Positions 25,593 through 34,903 of a stretch of 64,000 nt of DNA are shown piece by piece. Position 1 is the first letter of the stretch; the number at the start of each line of letters is the position of its first letter. The stretch is taken from contig JALNWG010000015.1 of assembly GCA_023231005.1 (NCBI GenBank), forward strand, positions 1 to 64,000. The letters run 5' to 3'. Below the pieces are notes generated by a model that saw nothing but the letters and a program-made list of their open reading frames with translations, was not told the DNA's origin and searched no databases. The translations under genes were made by a program, and so were the position numbers. Origin of the DNA: Bacteroidales bacterium (GTDB taxonomy: Bacteria > Bacteroidota > Bacteroidia > Bacteroidales > FEN-979).

Positions 25593-27106
25593 TGACAATC
25601 ACCCTCGAAAATTTACTGTTAATTGGTTCTATCCTCTTGATTGTAAGTGTTTTTTTTAGTAAATCAAGCAAATATGGGATTCCAACAGTTGTGCTATTTT
25701 TATTAGTTGGTATGTTGGCAGGAGCCGATGGAGTTGGAAAGATTAATTTTTTCGATATTCATATTTCGAAATTTATAGGTACCCTGGCTCTTATCCTGAT
25801 CCTTTTTTCAGGGGGTCTGGATACACGGATTTCAGATATTCGACCGGTTCTTGCCAGGGGAGCGATACTTTCAACACTTGGTGTTGTAATAACTGCTGTT
25901 ACCACCGGTTTGTTTATTCATTTGATCAGTAAAATAAACCTGCTTGAAGGGTTGCTTTTGGGTGCCATAATATCTTCCACCGATGCTGCTTCCGTTTTTA
26001 CCATCCTTAGGGCAAAAAAAACGGGGCTCAAAGGGAATATCAGGCCGCTTTTGGAATTAGAAAGTGGCAGTAACGACCCAATGGCCTATTTTCTAACAAT
26101 CTTTTTCATCTTTATCATTCAAACGGAATCGGTTACGATATGGCAATTGGCTCTTATCTTTTTTAAACAATTTTTCTTTGGGATTGTTTTCGGGGGCATA
26201 ATGGGGTTTGCCATTCAATGGATAATCAACAAAATCAACCTTGCTGTTGACGGATTATATCCTGTTATTTTAATCGCACTGGCTGTTTTTACTTTTGCAT
26301 TTTGTGATTTTATTGGAGGGAATGGTTATTTAGCCGTTTACATTTCTGCCTGTATTTTAGGGAACAAAGAATTCGTCCATAAGCGAAGCCTTACGAAGCA
26401 TTTCGACGGTCAAGCCTGGTTGATGCAGATCATTATGTTTCTCACACTTGGGTTGTTGGTTTACCCGGATCAATTGACACATGTAGCGGGTATTGGGTTG
26501 GTATTGTCATTTTTTATTATTTTGGTTGCCCGTCCCCTGGCTGTTTTTATATCGCTGGCCTTTTCTGGTTTTAATTTCAGGTCGAAATTATTCCTTTCCT
26601 GGGTTGGATTGCGTGGCGCAGTTCCTGTGATCTTGTCCATTTATGTTCTGGATGCCAAAATTCCAGAGGGACCCTATATTTTCAACCTGGTCTTTTTTAT
26701 ATCGCTGATTTCTGTTTTGCTTCAGGGTTCCACGATATCCTGGTTTGCAAAAATCTTAGGGATCTCTGTTCCTGATGAGATCCGGAAAAAATCGGCATTG
26801 GAAACCGAGTTTGATTATACCCGGAAAACGGTAAGAGAAGAGATTGATTTAGGATCCGGATCGCCCATAATCGACAAAACACCGATAAAGCTGAATATTC
26901 CCAAAGGAATTTTTATTTCCATGATCATTCGGGATGATGTGATGTTTATTCCGAATGGCACCACCATTTTCTGTTCCGGCGATAGACTTACCGTGATCGC
27001 AAATTCGAGTGATGCATTGAATGAATTTCGGGAGATGGTTCAGGGTGGGACACAAAAATCATCCAATCTTCTCAATAATCCCCTTATTTCCGTCGAGCCT
27101 GATTAA
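25592..27106 (+). CDS. CPA1-type K+/H+ antiporter, NhaP2/CvrA-like
   Basis: The 504-residue membrane protein has about 12 transmembrane segments over residues 5-390 and a cytoplasmic TrkA-C-like domain over roughly 400-500. Conserved antiporter features include GMLAGADG early on, ISSTDAASVF, the ELESGSNDPMAY motif bearing the key acidic residue, and SWVGLRGAVPVILS. This matches the K+/H+ antiporters that adjust cytoplasmic potassium and pH. It is translationally coupled to guaD (TGATG), suggesting co-expression with purine breakdown, which releases ammonia and shifts pH. Its last 48 bases overlap the convergent downstream gene. Confidence 0.9.
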   Translation: MTITLENLLLIGSILLIVSVFFSKSSKYGIPTVVLFLLVGMLAGADGVGKINFFDIHISKFIGTLALILILFSGGLDTRISDIRPVLARGAILSTLGVVITAVTTGLFIHLISKINLLEGLLLGAIISSTDAASVFTILRAKKTGLKGNIRPLLELESGSNDPMAYFLTIFFIFIIQTESVTIWQLALIFFKQFFFGIVFGGIMGFAIQWIINKINLAVDGLYPVILIALAVFTFAFCDFIGGNGYLAVYISACILGNKEFVHKRSLTKHFDGQAWLMQIIMFLTLGLLVYPDQLTHVAGIGLVLSFFIILVARPLAVFISLAFSGFNFRSKLFLSWVGLRGAVPVILSIYVLDAKIPEGPYIFNLVFFISLISVLLQGSTISWFAKILGISVPDEIRKKSALETEFDYTRKTVREEIDLGSGSPIIDKTPIKLNIPKGIFISMIIRDDVMFIPNGTTIFCSGDRLTVIANSSDALNEFREMVQGGTQKSSNLLNNPLISVEPD

Positions 27107-29449
27107 CATTCCATCAGAGAGGAACCTTTTCGCTCCTTTAGCTCCTACAACGGCAGGAATTCCATATTCCCTGGCAACTACAGCGCCATGAGAAAGCGGA
27201 CTGCCAATTTCGGTAATAAGTCCACTAACAATACTAAAATAAGGGGTCCAGCCTACATCGGTGAAAGAGGCAACCATGATTTCCCTATCTTGTAGCTTTT
27301 CGGCATCTTCGAGGGTGTTGATGATCCTTACCCGGCCTTCAATGATGCCAGCGCTGACCGGAGTTCCTTTCAACTGACCTTCATGAATTTCAAATTTTAC
27401 TTCCTGTTCAAGCGGTTCAGGAATACCGAAACTGATCTCTTCAAAAGTCAGCTTATCGAGTTCGGGAAAAATAACCCGGCGTTTGTTTGCTTTTTCCTTC
27501 CAGGCAGGATTATGATCTCGCAGCAGTTGACCGATTTCTTCATGAGTAAGAAAATAGATCTGATCCACATCATCCAGCAAACCGTTATTCAGCATTTGTT
27601 TTGCTAAATGTTGATACCCTTTTCTTGCTTTATCAACCATGTGGATAACCATCCCTTTTGAAATTTCCCTACGGGCAACACCCTTACGGGCAGTTGGAAT
27701 TAATCTGCGTAAAATGAGCCGCTTAAAAAAGATAACATGGGATAAAGCTTCCCTGATTGCCATTGGAACATTCCGGGTTTGGTGTTTTATATCGCCTGTG
27801 CGAACCCGGGTTTGCAACATTTGAATCAATTGCTGAGGATGTTCTCCCCACGTTTTTTCGCGCAACTCCGATTCACGGACACATCGGTGCCCATGGCGTT
27901 TGATAAAAGCATTGAATTGTTGGAGGATTTCCGGTGGCGCTTCCTCTAATATGAGACGAAGTGCTTCAGCAGGAGGAGCGGCGATAAAGAGATCTGAAAA
28001 TATAGTGTTATGCTTGATCTCCCGGGCAAAGCGTTCCAATGATTTAACGGCATCGGCGCTTTCTATTTCGGGGTTATCCAGCAATAAAATGGTGGCAATA
28101 TGGTGATCTTCTGATTGCGGGGTACGTTTATTATCGGTCATGATCCGCATAAAAGTAGAATACAGCGTACCCGATTGCGCTGAAGTCATCAAATGGTGGC
28201 CAAAACCAATTCCTATTATTTTGCGTGCTGTTTCAAGTTGATTATAGACCTCATCCATTGATGAAGTCAGTTTTATGGCAAAACCGGAATCCAGAATTCT
28301 AAGATCTTCCAGATATTTTTGAGCCCTTAGCGTATTGTCAATTTGGCGAAAGAAGTTAAACACCCGCCTGGGGAAAGCGGCTTCGGGAACGGCAGTGATA
28401 CCGGGAAAAATTTTTCCGCTTAAAGCAAACTGAACATCATCCGCCTTATTCAACCATACATTCTTTGGGTAATCCATCATATTGGTCATATTGATGAATA
28501 ACCTGTTGTAAAACATCTGAATGTACCGGGGAGAGGTGCGGGCTTTAAGCGGGAAGGCTCCGGCTTTATTGGCAAGCACAGCCATTCCGTAGTCAATAGC
28601 TTCAGCGCTTACCGACCATGTAAGGGGAGTGGCAACACCTGGCATCATTTCACCAATATTTCCCAAGGTCCATACGTCGGTTGATTCCCCTTTTACGCTG
28701 TCCAACTCGTTGTAATGAACATCTTGCAACGTAGTTATTGGGCGAACTTGCAGCCAGAGGAGGGTTCCTTTTTGATCGATGGCCCATTCGAGGTCAACGG
28801 GAAACCCTTGATGTTTTTCTGCACGTTTAGCGCCTTCCAGAATTTCTTTTACCTGGTTCACTGTAAGAAGTCCGGAATGGGATTCAAGTTGTGATTCAAT
28901 ATTGGATTCGCTCCGGTAAAATTCATAATGAAAAGCATCTTTCATGCCATTTACCAAAGCCTCACCATGGCCGGCGATGGCGTTGATCAGCATTTTATCC
29001 CGCCGGTTGGTCACCGGATTGGCCGAAAAAACGACTCCGGCAACGCGGGCTTCCACCATGTTTTGCAAGATTACAGAAATCCTGAGATCGGCATCTGTGA
29101 CCAGGTTTCCCGAATAGGATTTCACCCGGTGTGCCTGGGCGGCATCAATACACTGTACAATGGCATTTTTTATCTCATCGTATGTGCGAAGGTTCAGAAA
29201 AGTCTCGAATTGCCCTGCGAAAGAAGCTTTTTGTCCATCTTCACTAACTGCAGAAGAACGTACTGCTTTGAGTCCGGGGCCAAGCGTATTAAGATGCTGT
29301 TTCAGGATGGTATCGTCCAACCGGTCCGATCGGGGATGGATTAATACAAAAGCCTCGGGTACTTTCAGCCCGATCTCTGTCAATGTCTTCAGTCCCTTGG
29401 CCTTTCCTCCGACAGGTTCGTTGGTTATATCGCGCAGAAACCGGATCAA
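27059..29449 (-). CDS. PEP/pyruvate-binding swivelling phosphotransferase, rifampicin-phosphotransferase-like
   Basis: The 796-residue protein is built like PEP synthase and rifampicin phosphotransferase. The N-terminal ATP-grasp (PPDK-type) domain over residues 1-240 contains GGKAKGLKTL, AVRSSAVSEDG and VDLEWAID. A middle helical domain of about 400 residues follows, and the C-terminal mobile domain carries the phosphoryl-carrying His754 in SPLSHGAVVAREYGIP. There is no PEP-synthase C-terminal TIM barrel, so ATP-dependent phosphorylation of a small organic acceptor is more likely than gluconeogenesis. Antibiotic inactivation is only one possibility. The partner gene upstream overlaps it by four bases, and the pair looks like one functional unit. 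Confidence 0.82.
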   Translation of the reverse strand: MIRFLRDITNEPVGGKAKGLKTLTEIGLKVPEAFVLIHPRSDRLDDTILKQHLNTLGPGLKAVRSSAVSEDGQKASFAGQFETFLNLRTYDEIKNAIVQCIDAAQAHRVKSYSGNLVTDADLRISVILQNMVEARVAGVVFSANPVTNRRDKMLINAIAGHGEALVNGMKDAFHYEFYRSESNIESQLESHSGLLTVNQVKEILEGAKRAEKHQGFPVDLEWAIDQKGTLLWLQVRPITTLQDVHYNELDSVKGESTDVWTLGNIGEMMPGVATPLTWSVSAEAIDYGMAVLANKAGAFPLKARTSPRYIQMFYNRLFINMTNMMDYPKNVWLNKADDVQFALSGKIFPGITAVPEAAFPRRVFNFFRQIDNTLRAQKYLEDLRILDSGFAIKLTSSMDEVYNQLETARKIIGIGFGHHLMTSAQSGTLYSTFMRIMTDNKRTPQSEDHHIATILLLDNPEIESADAVKSLERFAREIKHNTIFSDLFIAAPPAEALRLILEEAPPEILQQFNAFIKRHGHRCVRESELREKTWGEHPQQLIQMLQTRVRTGDIKHQTRNVPMAIREALSHVIFFKRLILRRLIPTARKGVARREISKGMVIHMVDKARKGYQHLAKQMLNNGLLDDVDQIYFLTHEEIGQLLRDHNPAWKEKANKRRVIFPELDKLTFEEISFGIPEPLEQEVKFEIHEGQLKGTPVSAGIIEGRVRIINTLEDAEKLQDREIMVASFTDVGWTPYFSIVSGLITEIGSPLSHGAVVAREYGIPAVVGAKGAKRFLSDGMLIRLDGNKGIIEKIG

Positions 29450-30459
29450 ACCAGGGGATATCTGTCTTTGTGAAAACCAAACTCAACCATTCCCAGTCCA
29501 TCTACTCCATCAAATTTATACGATCCGATTCCTTCCTTCATCCTGTATTTTTCGTCATGGAGGTATTGGAATTCACCTTTTCTCCAGAATTCCACCTGGT
29601 GCATTTTCCCACTCCTGGTTTTGATTTCAACAAAACCGTGGTTTGGAAGTAAATTGTCTTTAGAAACGGTTTCCAGATCGGTACAATCAACAATGGCATC
29701 GGTGGTGCCATCGGGGGCTGTGATAAAACCTGCTACGAGCCGGCCAAGGAACTGCCATTTTATGGTTGTGACTGTCCAATGGATTCCTGCGTCAGATATC
29801 CCGGTCATCCAGTAATGCCGGTCCCAGGTGTGCCAGTTTCTTGAACCAAAAGAGTGGTCACGGGAACCGATCATGTTTATCTTGACTTCACGATCATCCA
29901 CAAGGATAAAGCCTTGTAATGTACCGGTTTGTTCGTAATGAACCTGATGGGTGTCTTTCATGTTGTGAAAAAATTCACTGGTCCATTTTTCGGCTGCAAT
30001 GGCATCTGCAATCACAGCATGATCTGAACTTTTTTCGAAATCATAAACCGGATGCTCCCCGGTGAAAACAAGATCTGTTTTGCAGTAATGTGCTTTGCCC
30101 TCTTTATCATAAACAGTGCCTTCAAAGGTTATACGCCAGATTTTACCTGTTTCCACCGGCTCCCATTGTAAGGTTCCCTGCTGAAATCCATTCCCTTCCG
30201 CTCCGGGAGAGGCAGTTAATCCGAAATAGCCAAGGTCTTTGATATAAAAATCAAACCAGAATTCATTGGCCCGTTTTGGTTCACGAAAGGCCATCCGGGT
30301 GATAAACGCATTGCCTTCCTTGTCGCCACCATAAAAATAGGAACTGTCGTTGGGGTATGGTTGTGCCTGATCTACATGTTTCTTTTCAAGAAATTCAACA
30401 GATAACTGGCGGCCTTTGGTACGTTTGACCATTTGACGCGCTACGAATTGTTTGAGCAT
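29446..30459 (-). CDS. Unrecognised protein, lipocalin/CrtC-like barrel type, coupled to the phosphotransferase
   Basis: The 337-residue protein is rich in beta strands and aromatic residues and lacks a signal peptide or membrane segment. The central motif RDHSFGSRNWHTWDRHYWM resembles the signature of two-barrel lipocalin-like families such as hydroxyneurosporene synthase (CrtC) and related uncharacterised domains. I cannot assign a function. It overlaps the phosphotransferase by four bases (ATGA), so the two are probably made in fixed ratio; this protein might bind the small-molecule substrate. The ATG at 30459 is chosen because the promoter box at 30478-30485 makes the longer frame from 30489 untranscribed. 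Confidence 0.65.
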   Translation of the reverse strand: MLKQFVARQMVKRTKGRQLSVEFLEKKHVDQAQPYPNDSSYFYGGDKEGNAFITRMAFREPKRANEFWFDFYIKDLGYFGLTASPGAEGNGFQQGTLQWEPVETGKIWRITFEGTVYDKEGKAHYCKTDLVFTGEHPVYDFEKSSDHAVIADAIAAEKWTSEFFHNMKDTHQVHYEQTGTLQGFILVDDREVKINMIGSRDHSFGSRNWHTWDRHYWMTGISDAGIHWTVTTIKWQFLGRLVAGFITAPDGTTDAIVDCTDLETVSKDNLLPNHGFVEIKTRSGKMHQVEFWRKGEFQYLHDEKYRMKEGIGSYKFDGVDGLGMVEFGFHKDRYPLV

Positions 30460-30477
30460 TTTTAGTATATGAGGGTA

Positions 30478-30485
30478 CAAACATA
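30478..30485 (-). promoter_or_regulatory. -7 promoter box TATGTTTG
   Basis: The minus strand reads TATGTTTG, an exact TAnnTTTG match, 18 bases before the ATG at 30459. Confidence 0.6.
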
Positions 30486-30540
30486 ACAATTCATCACGAA
30501 AAAACCGTTAAATTTTTTGAATTTCAGGTGGCTTTTCGTC

Positions 30541-32328
30541 TTAAAATTTTCTCGATTTTTTCTTTTTCGGATTGAAACCATCCTTAGATCCTTTAAAGTC
30601 TTTGGATCTTTTAAAGTCTTTAGACCCCTTAAAGTCCTTCGATCCTTTGTACTTTTTATTTTTAACGTATGATTCACGCTCTTTGATGGGTTTTTGTGAA
30701 TCCCCTTTAACAACTTGAATGGAAAGAGGTTGATCTTTGAAAATAGCGCCCTCCAGAGATTGGACTACAAACTGTCCAAAGTCGCTGTCTACTTCAAATG
30801 TCCCTTCATTCGACCCCAATGTGATATCGCCAATCCGGATTCTTTTTCCGGGGCTGTTGGTGTTGATCAGATCGATGAGGGTATTGGGGTAAAGTCCATT
30901 GGCTTTTCCAACGTTGATTGATAACCGGGTAAATCCGGTGACTTCTTTTCGAGGTTCTCTGCGATTGCCTTTGTCATGGAGTGATTCACGTTGCTTATCC
31001 TCTGAAACATTGATGTCTTTGGCATTCCTGTAATAATCGATGAACCGGTTAAATTCAAGGGCTACAAAGCGTTTTATGACATCTTCTTTTTCAAGCCATT
31101 CCAGTTTACGGTAAATGGAGGGAAGGAAAGAATCGATTTCCGAATTTTCGATCTCCACATTTTCCATTTTATTGATGAGATTGAACAGTTGTTTCTCACA
31201 AATTTCACGTCCGCCAGGAACTTTTCCAGCGATGAATGGTTTTTTAATAAGTTTTTCAATCTGTTTGATCAGATGTCGCTCTTTCAGATTGATGATGGCA
31301 ATTGATGTTCCTGCTTTTCCGGCCCGGCCCGTACGTCCGCTACGGTGGGTATAAGCCGACAGATCGTCGGGAAGACTATAGTTGATAATGTGCGTCAGGT
31401 CGTTGACATCGAGGCCACGGGCTGCCACATCGGTAGCAACGAGAAGTTGTACATGACGGATTCTGAATTTCTGCATCACGCTATCGCGTTGTGATTGTGA
31501 GAGGTCTCCATGAAGGGCTTCAGCATTATATCCATCACCGATCAGTTTGTCGGCAATCTCTTGCGTGTCGATCCGGGTACGGCAAAAAACAATACCGTAA
31601 ATGGAAGGGTAAAAATCAACAATTCGTTTCAGAGCGGTGTATTTGTCTTTGGCATGAACCGTATAATAAACATGCTTGATGTTTTCGGCACCGGAATTTT
31701 TGTTCCCGATTGTAATTTCAATCGGGTCGTGCATGTAATTTTTGGCAATTACAGCAACTTCATTGGGCATGGTAGCTGAGAACAGCAGTGTGCTTCGTTC
31801 CTTGGGGACTTCGGATAAAATTTCGTTGATGCTGTCGAGAAAACCCATATTCAGCATTTCATCTGCTTCATCCAATACAACCGTCTTCACCTGACCCAGT
31901 TTAATGGCCCGTCTGTTGATAAGATCTTGTAACCGCCCGGGGGTAGCTACAACGATCTGAACGCCTTTTTTCAACGCTTTGATCTGGACATCCATACTGC
32001 TGCCGCCATAAACTGCCAATACCCTCAATTCATCAATATATTTAGCGTAATCGTTGAGGTCGGCAGTAATCTGCATACAGAGTTCGCGGGTCGGACATAA
32101 AATCAAAGCCTGCGGCAAATGGCTATCGGTATCGGTTTGCTGGATTAAGGGTAGCCCATAAGCAGCAGTCTTTCCTGTTCCGGTTTGGGCCAGGCCAACG
32201 ATGTCGGTTTTAGCTCCCAAAAGAAGGGGAATTACTTTCTCCTGGATTGGCATGGGGCTTTCAAAGCCAAGTTCTGTCAAGGCAAGTACAATATCTTTGT
32301 CTATACCTAATTCTTCAAATGTAATCAT
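30541..32328 (-). CDS. deaD: DEAD-box RNA helicase with C-terminal RNA-binding domain and repeat tail
   Basis: The 595-residue helicase starts with a Q motif (SPMPIQEKVIPLLL). The usual core motifs follow: AQTGTGKT, PTRELCMQI, TPGRLQDL, VLDEADEML, SATMP and the C-lobe HRSGRTGRAGKAG. Residues about 470-545 form a DbpA-type RNA-binding domain. The tail contains four near-identical SKDF/G units and ends in a basic KKKKSRKF patch. This is the CsdA/DeaD class that unwinds structured RNA in ribosome assembly and mRNA decay, often induced in the cold. A leader of about 90 bases separates its promoter box from the ATG. It is monocistronic by spacing. Confidence 0.92.
   Translation of the reverse strand: MITFEELGIDKDIVLALTELGFESPMPIQEKVIPLLLGAKTDIVGLAQTGTGKTAAYGLPLIQQTDTDSHLPQALILCPTRELCMQITADLNDYAKYIDELRVLAVYGGSSMDVQIKALKKGVQIVVATPGRLQDLINRRAIKLGQVKTVVLDEADEMLNMGFLDSINEILSEVPKERSTLLFSATMPNEVAVIAKNYMHDPIEITIGNKNSGAENIKHVYYTVHAKDKYTALKRIVDFYPSIYGIVFCRTRIDTQEIADKLIGDGYNAEALHGDLSQSQRDSVMQKFRIRHVQLLVATDVAARGLDVNDLTHIINYSLPDDLSAYTHRSGRTGRAGKAGTSIAIINLKERHLIKQIEKLIKKPFIAGKVPGGREICEKQLFNLINKMENVEIENSEIDSFLPSIYRKLEWLEKEDVIKRFVALEFNRFIDYYRNAKDINVSEDKQRESLHDKGNRREPRKEVTGFTRLSINVGKANGLYPNTLIDLINTNSPGKRIRIGDITLGSNEGTFEVDSDFGQFVVQSLEGAIFKDQPLSIQVVKGDSQKPIKERESYVKNKKYKGSKDFKGSKDFKRSKDFKGSKDGFNPKKKKSRKF
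30583..30650 (-). repeat. 18-bp tandem repeats coding the helicase tail
   Basis: Four imperfect 18-base units (each close to AAAGGATCTAAAGACTTT read on the coding strand) encode KGSKDF, KGSKDF, KRSKDF and KGSKDG. The copies differ by single bases, indicating recent duplication. Confidence 0.75.
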
Positions 32329-32424
32329 GTAAAATTTCTATTATGTGCTTTCGGAATTTCCGGATTGTGCTCAAATTTGGCATCAGCCTGAAGGAAGGAC
32401 GGTAAACACTAATTAATTATCTGG

Positions 32425-32432
32425 CAAAGATA
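32425..32432 (-). promoter_or_regulatory. -7 promoter box TATCTTTG of the DEAD-box helicase gene
   Basis: An exact TAnnTTTG match on the minus strand, 97 bases before the helicase ATG. The rest of this 229-base gap (32329-32557) shows no gene or clear hairpin. Confidence 0.6.
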
Positions 32433-32557
32433 CGATAAATAATAATTATGCTATTTTTTTCTGAAAAGGACAAATTTAACCGCTTTTCTGTGAATCAAGG
32501 TTCCATGGCGTAAGATCAAGTATTAGGAGAATCAGTGAGCGCAGATGCCAGGTGTTT

Positions 32558-33757
32558 CTAATTTTTTATGCCAAGCACAGCCAGTCCGCCTTCGGCTGTT
32601 TCTTTGTAAATCCGGGGCAGATCATGACCGGTTTGTTTCATGGCTTCGATTACGCGGTCGAAGCTTACTAAGTGATGACCATCCGATAACAGGGCGTACA
32701 TATTGGCATCGAGGGCACGGGCTGCGCCGAAGGCATTTCGTTCAATACATGGAATTTGGACCAATCCGAACAGTGGATCACAGGTGAGCCCGAGAAAATG
32801 TTCCATTGCGATAGAAGCAGCATATTCAATTTGCCTCGGTGTTCCTCCAAACATTTGTTCTGCGGCTGCGGCAGCCATAGAACTGGCGCTGCCGACTTCC
32901 CCCTGACATCCTACTTCAGCACCGGCAATGGAGGCATTTGTTTTAATCAGATTCCCGATCAGGCCGGCAGTGGCCAATGCCCGTATAATTTTTTTTTCGG
33001 GAATATCATACTGGGTTTTTAGCAAATACAGAACAGCTGGGATTACTCCGCAGGATCCACAGGTAGGGGCAGTGACGATCTTCCCACCTGCGGCATTTTC
33101 CTCTGAAACAGCCAGGGCATAAGCGAATGTATATGCACGGCGGGCCAAAGTACCTTTAAAACTACGGGCTTTAGTATGATAAGAAGAGGCTTTTCTCGGG
33201 AGATTCAATCGTCCGGGCAATACTCCTTCGGCTTCAATGCCGCGTTCCACTGCTTCCTGCATAACTGACCAAACTTCTTCCAGATAATTCCATAAACCCT
33301 GATCTTCGTGCATCTCAACAAATTCCCACAGCGACCTGCCATTGCTTTCACACCACTGTAAAATATCCGTCAGGGTTTTAAGCTGATAAAGATGGGAGAA
33401 ACTGGTTCGTTTTCCTGTATCACTCAGATCTCCTCCGCCGATACTGTATGTAACCCATTCTTCCCGTGTTTTATCGGCTTTGTCTAAGGCTTCAAACCGT
33501 ATTCCATTGGGGTGAAGAGGCAGGAAAACATCGGGTTTCCAGACTATTTCAGTAGGCACAGGGGTCATGACCTCCAGAATCGCCTTATCGGTCATGTGTC
33601 CTTTACCGGTAGCTGCTAAACTGCCATACAAGGTTACCCGGAATTTTGTAATTCCGGGATTTTGTTTTTTAAATATCTCGGATGCCCTACGAGGGCCTAT
33701 GGTATGGCTACTGGATGGGCCATACCCAATTTTAAAGATCTCTTTTATCGATTCCAA
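32558..33757 (-). CDS. sdaA: L-serine dehydratase, iron-sulfur dependent, single chain
   Basis: The 399-residue protein joins the beta domain (IGYGPSSSHTIGPRRA) and the alpha domain in one chain. The cluster-binding cysteines lie in APTCGSCGVIPAV, GCQGEVGSASSM and LTCDPLFGLVQIPCIERN. It converts L-serine to pyruvate and ammonia using an oxygen-labile [4Fe-4S] cluster, consistent with an anaerobe fermenting amino acids. The chain is shorter than E. coli SdaA (454 residues), with a reduced linker between domains. It starts three bases after the gap stop codon, so gap and sdaA form an operon linking glycolysis and serine breakdown at the pyruvate node. Confidence 0.93.
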   Translation of the reverse strand: MESIKEIFKIGYGPSSSHTIGPRRASEIFKKQNPGITKFRVTLYGSLAATGKGHMTDKAILEVMTPVPTEIVWKPDVFLPLHPNGIRFEALDKADKTREEWVTYSIGGGDLSDTGKRTSFSHLYQLKTLTDILQWCESNGRSLWEFVEMHEDQGLWNYLEEVWSVMQEAVERGIEAEGVLPGRLNLPRKASSYHTKARSFKGTLARRAYTFAYALAVSEENAAGGKIVTAPTCGSCGVIPAVLYLLKTQYDIPEKKIIRALATAGLIGNLIKTNASIAGAEVGCQGEVGSASSMAAAAAEQMFGGTPRQIEYAASIAMEHFLGLTCDPLFGLVQIPCIERNAFGAARALDANMYALLSDGHHLVSFDRVIEAMKQTGHDLPRIYKETAEGGLAVLGIKN

Positions 33758-33760
33758 GGG

Positions 33761-34765
33761 CTATGCCATTTTTTCTACAAGATCAGCTAACCGGTTGGAA
33801 TAGCCGTTTTCATTGTCATACCAGGAGATAACCTTCACCAAATTGCCACCTAAAACTTTGGTTAACCCCGAATCATAAATAGAAGAGTGGAAGTTTCCAA
33901 TGATATCGCAACTTACCAGAGGTTCATCAAGATATTCAAGAATTCCTTTCATGGGTCCGTTGGCAGCAGCTTTCATAGCGTTGTTGATGTCTTCCACGGT
34001 TACATCCCGGTTAAGCTCACAGGTAAGGTCGACCAATGAACCATCGGGAGTGGGAACGCGAACTGCAAAACCATCCATTTTCCCTTCCAGATCCGGGATA
34101 ACCAATCCAATGGCTTTGGCAGCGCCGGTTTTAGTAGGGATAATTGAGATTGCAGCAGCTCTGGCCCGGCGCAGATCCTTATGCGGAGCATCCAGGATGA
34201 TCTGGTCGTTGGTATAGCTATGGATCGTATTCATCAATCCCTTTTTAATACCGAAATTATCATTCAGCACTTTGGCAATAGGAGCCAGGCAGTTGGTAGT
34301 ACAGGAAGCATTGGAAATAAGTTTCATTTCCGGAGTAAGGGTGTTATCATTCACTCCAAGTACAATCGTTGCATCAACATCGTCCTTGCTGTCAGAAGGA
34401 ACAGATAAAAGAACCTTTTTTGCTCCGGCAACCAGGTGTTTGCTCATTTTTTCACGGGTTCTGAAAATACCGGTACATTCAATAACGATTTCTACCCCTA
34501 ATGCACCCCAGGGAAGATTAGCAGGATCCTTTTCGGCCATTACCTTTAATTTTTTACCGTTTACCACCAAGCAATCCCCATCTACAGAAACTTCTCCGGG
34601 AAATTTTCCATGAACAGAGTCATATTTTAGTAAATGTGCCAGTGTCTTGGCATCTGTAAGGTCATTGATAGCGACTACTTCAATTTTGCTTTTTGTTAAT
34701 AACGCACGATATGTGAGACGGCCAATACGTCCAAATCCGTTAATTCCAACTTTAATTGTTCCCAT
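33761..34765 (-). CDS. gap: Glyceraldehyde-3-phosphate dehydrogenase, type I
   Basis: The 334-residue protein has the NAD-binding start INGFGRIGRL, the catalytic Cys155 in SNASCTTNCLAP, and the C-terminal WYDNENGYSNR motif. The length is typical of GapA. It catalyses the phosphorylating oxidation of glyceraldehyde-3-phosphate with NAD+. It is the first gene of a two-gene operon with sdaA and is divergent from ppsR. Confidence 0.97.
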   Translation of the reverse strand: MGTIKVGINGFGRIGRLTYRALLTKSKIEVVAINDLTDAKTLAHLLKYDSVHGKFPGEVSVDGDCLVVNGKKLKVMAEKDPANLPWGALGVEIVIECTGIFRTREKMSKHLVAGAKKVLLSVPSDSKDDVDATIVLGVNDNTLTPEMKLISNASCTTNCLAPIAKVLNDNFGIKKGLMNTIHSYTNDQIILDAPHKDLRRARAAAISIIPTKTGAAKAIGLVIPDLEGKMDGFAVRVPTPDGSLVDLTCELNRDVTVEDINNAMKAAANGPMKGILEYLDEPLVSCDIIGNFHSSIYDSGLTKVLGGNLVKVISWYDNENGYSNRLADLVEKMA

Positions 34766-34810
34766 TTTCTTCAGGTTTTATCATTAAATAATTTATTTAT
34801 AATGAACAGT

Positions 34811-34818
34811 CAAAATTA
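34811..34818 (-). promoter_or_regulatory. -7 promoter box TAATTTTG of gap-sdaA
   Basis: An exact TAnnTTTG match on the minus strand, 46 bases before the gap ATG. Confidence 0.5.
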
Positions 34819-34851
34819 CAGATTTTACCGATAGAATAAAAATCTGCATGA

Positions 34852-34859
34852 TATTTTTG
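34852..34859 (+). promoter_or_regulatory. -7 promoter box TATTTTTG of ppsR
   Basis: An exact TAnnTTTG match, 45 bases before the ppsR ATG, paired divergently with the gap promoter. Confidence 0.55.
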
Positions 34860-34903
34860 CTGATACGCGCTAAAATTGTAGTTTTATTGACAAAACCATA
34901 CTC

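Noticed and set aside
30583..30650. CRISPR-like direct repeats
   Set aside because: The 18-base units are contiguous without spacers and are in frame in the helicase tail.
32329..32557. Hidden gene or small RNA in the largest intergenic gap
   Set aside because: I see only the helicase promoter box and leader; no open frame with a start, and no strong hairpin.
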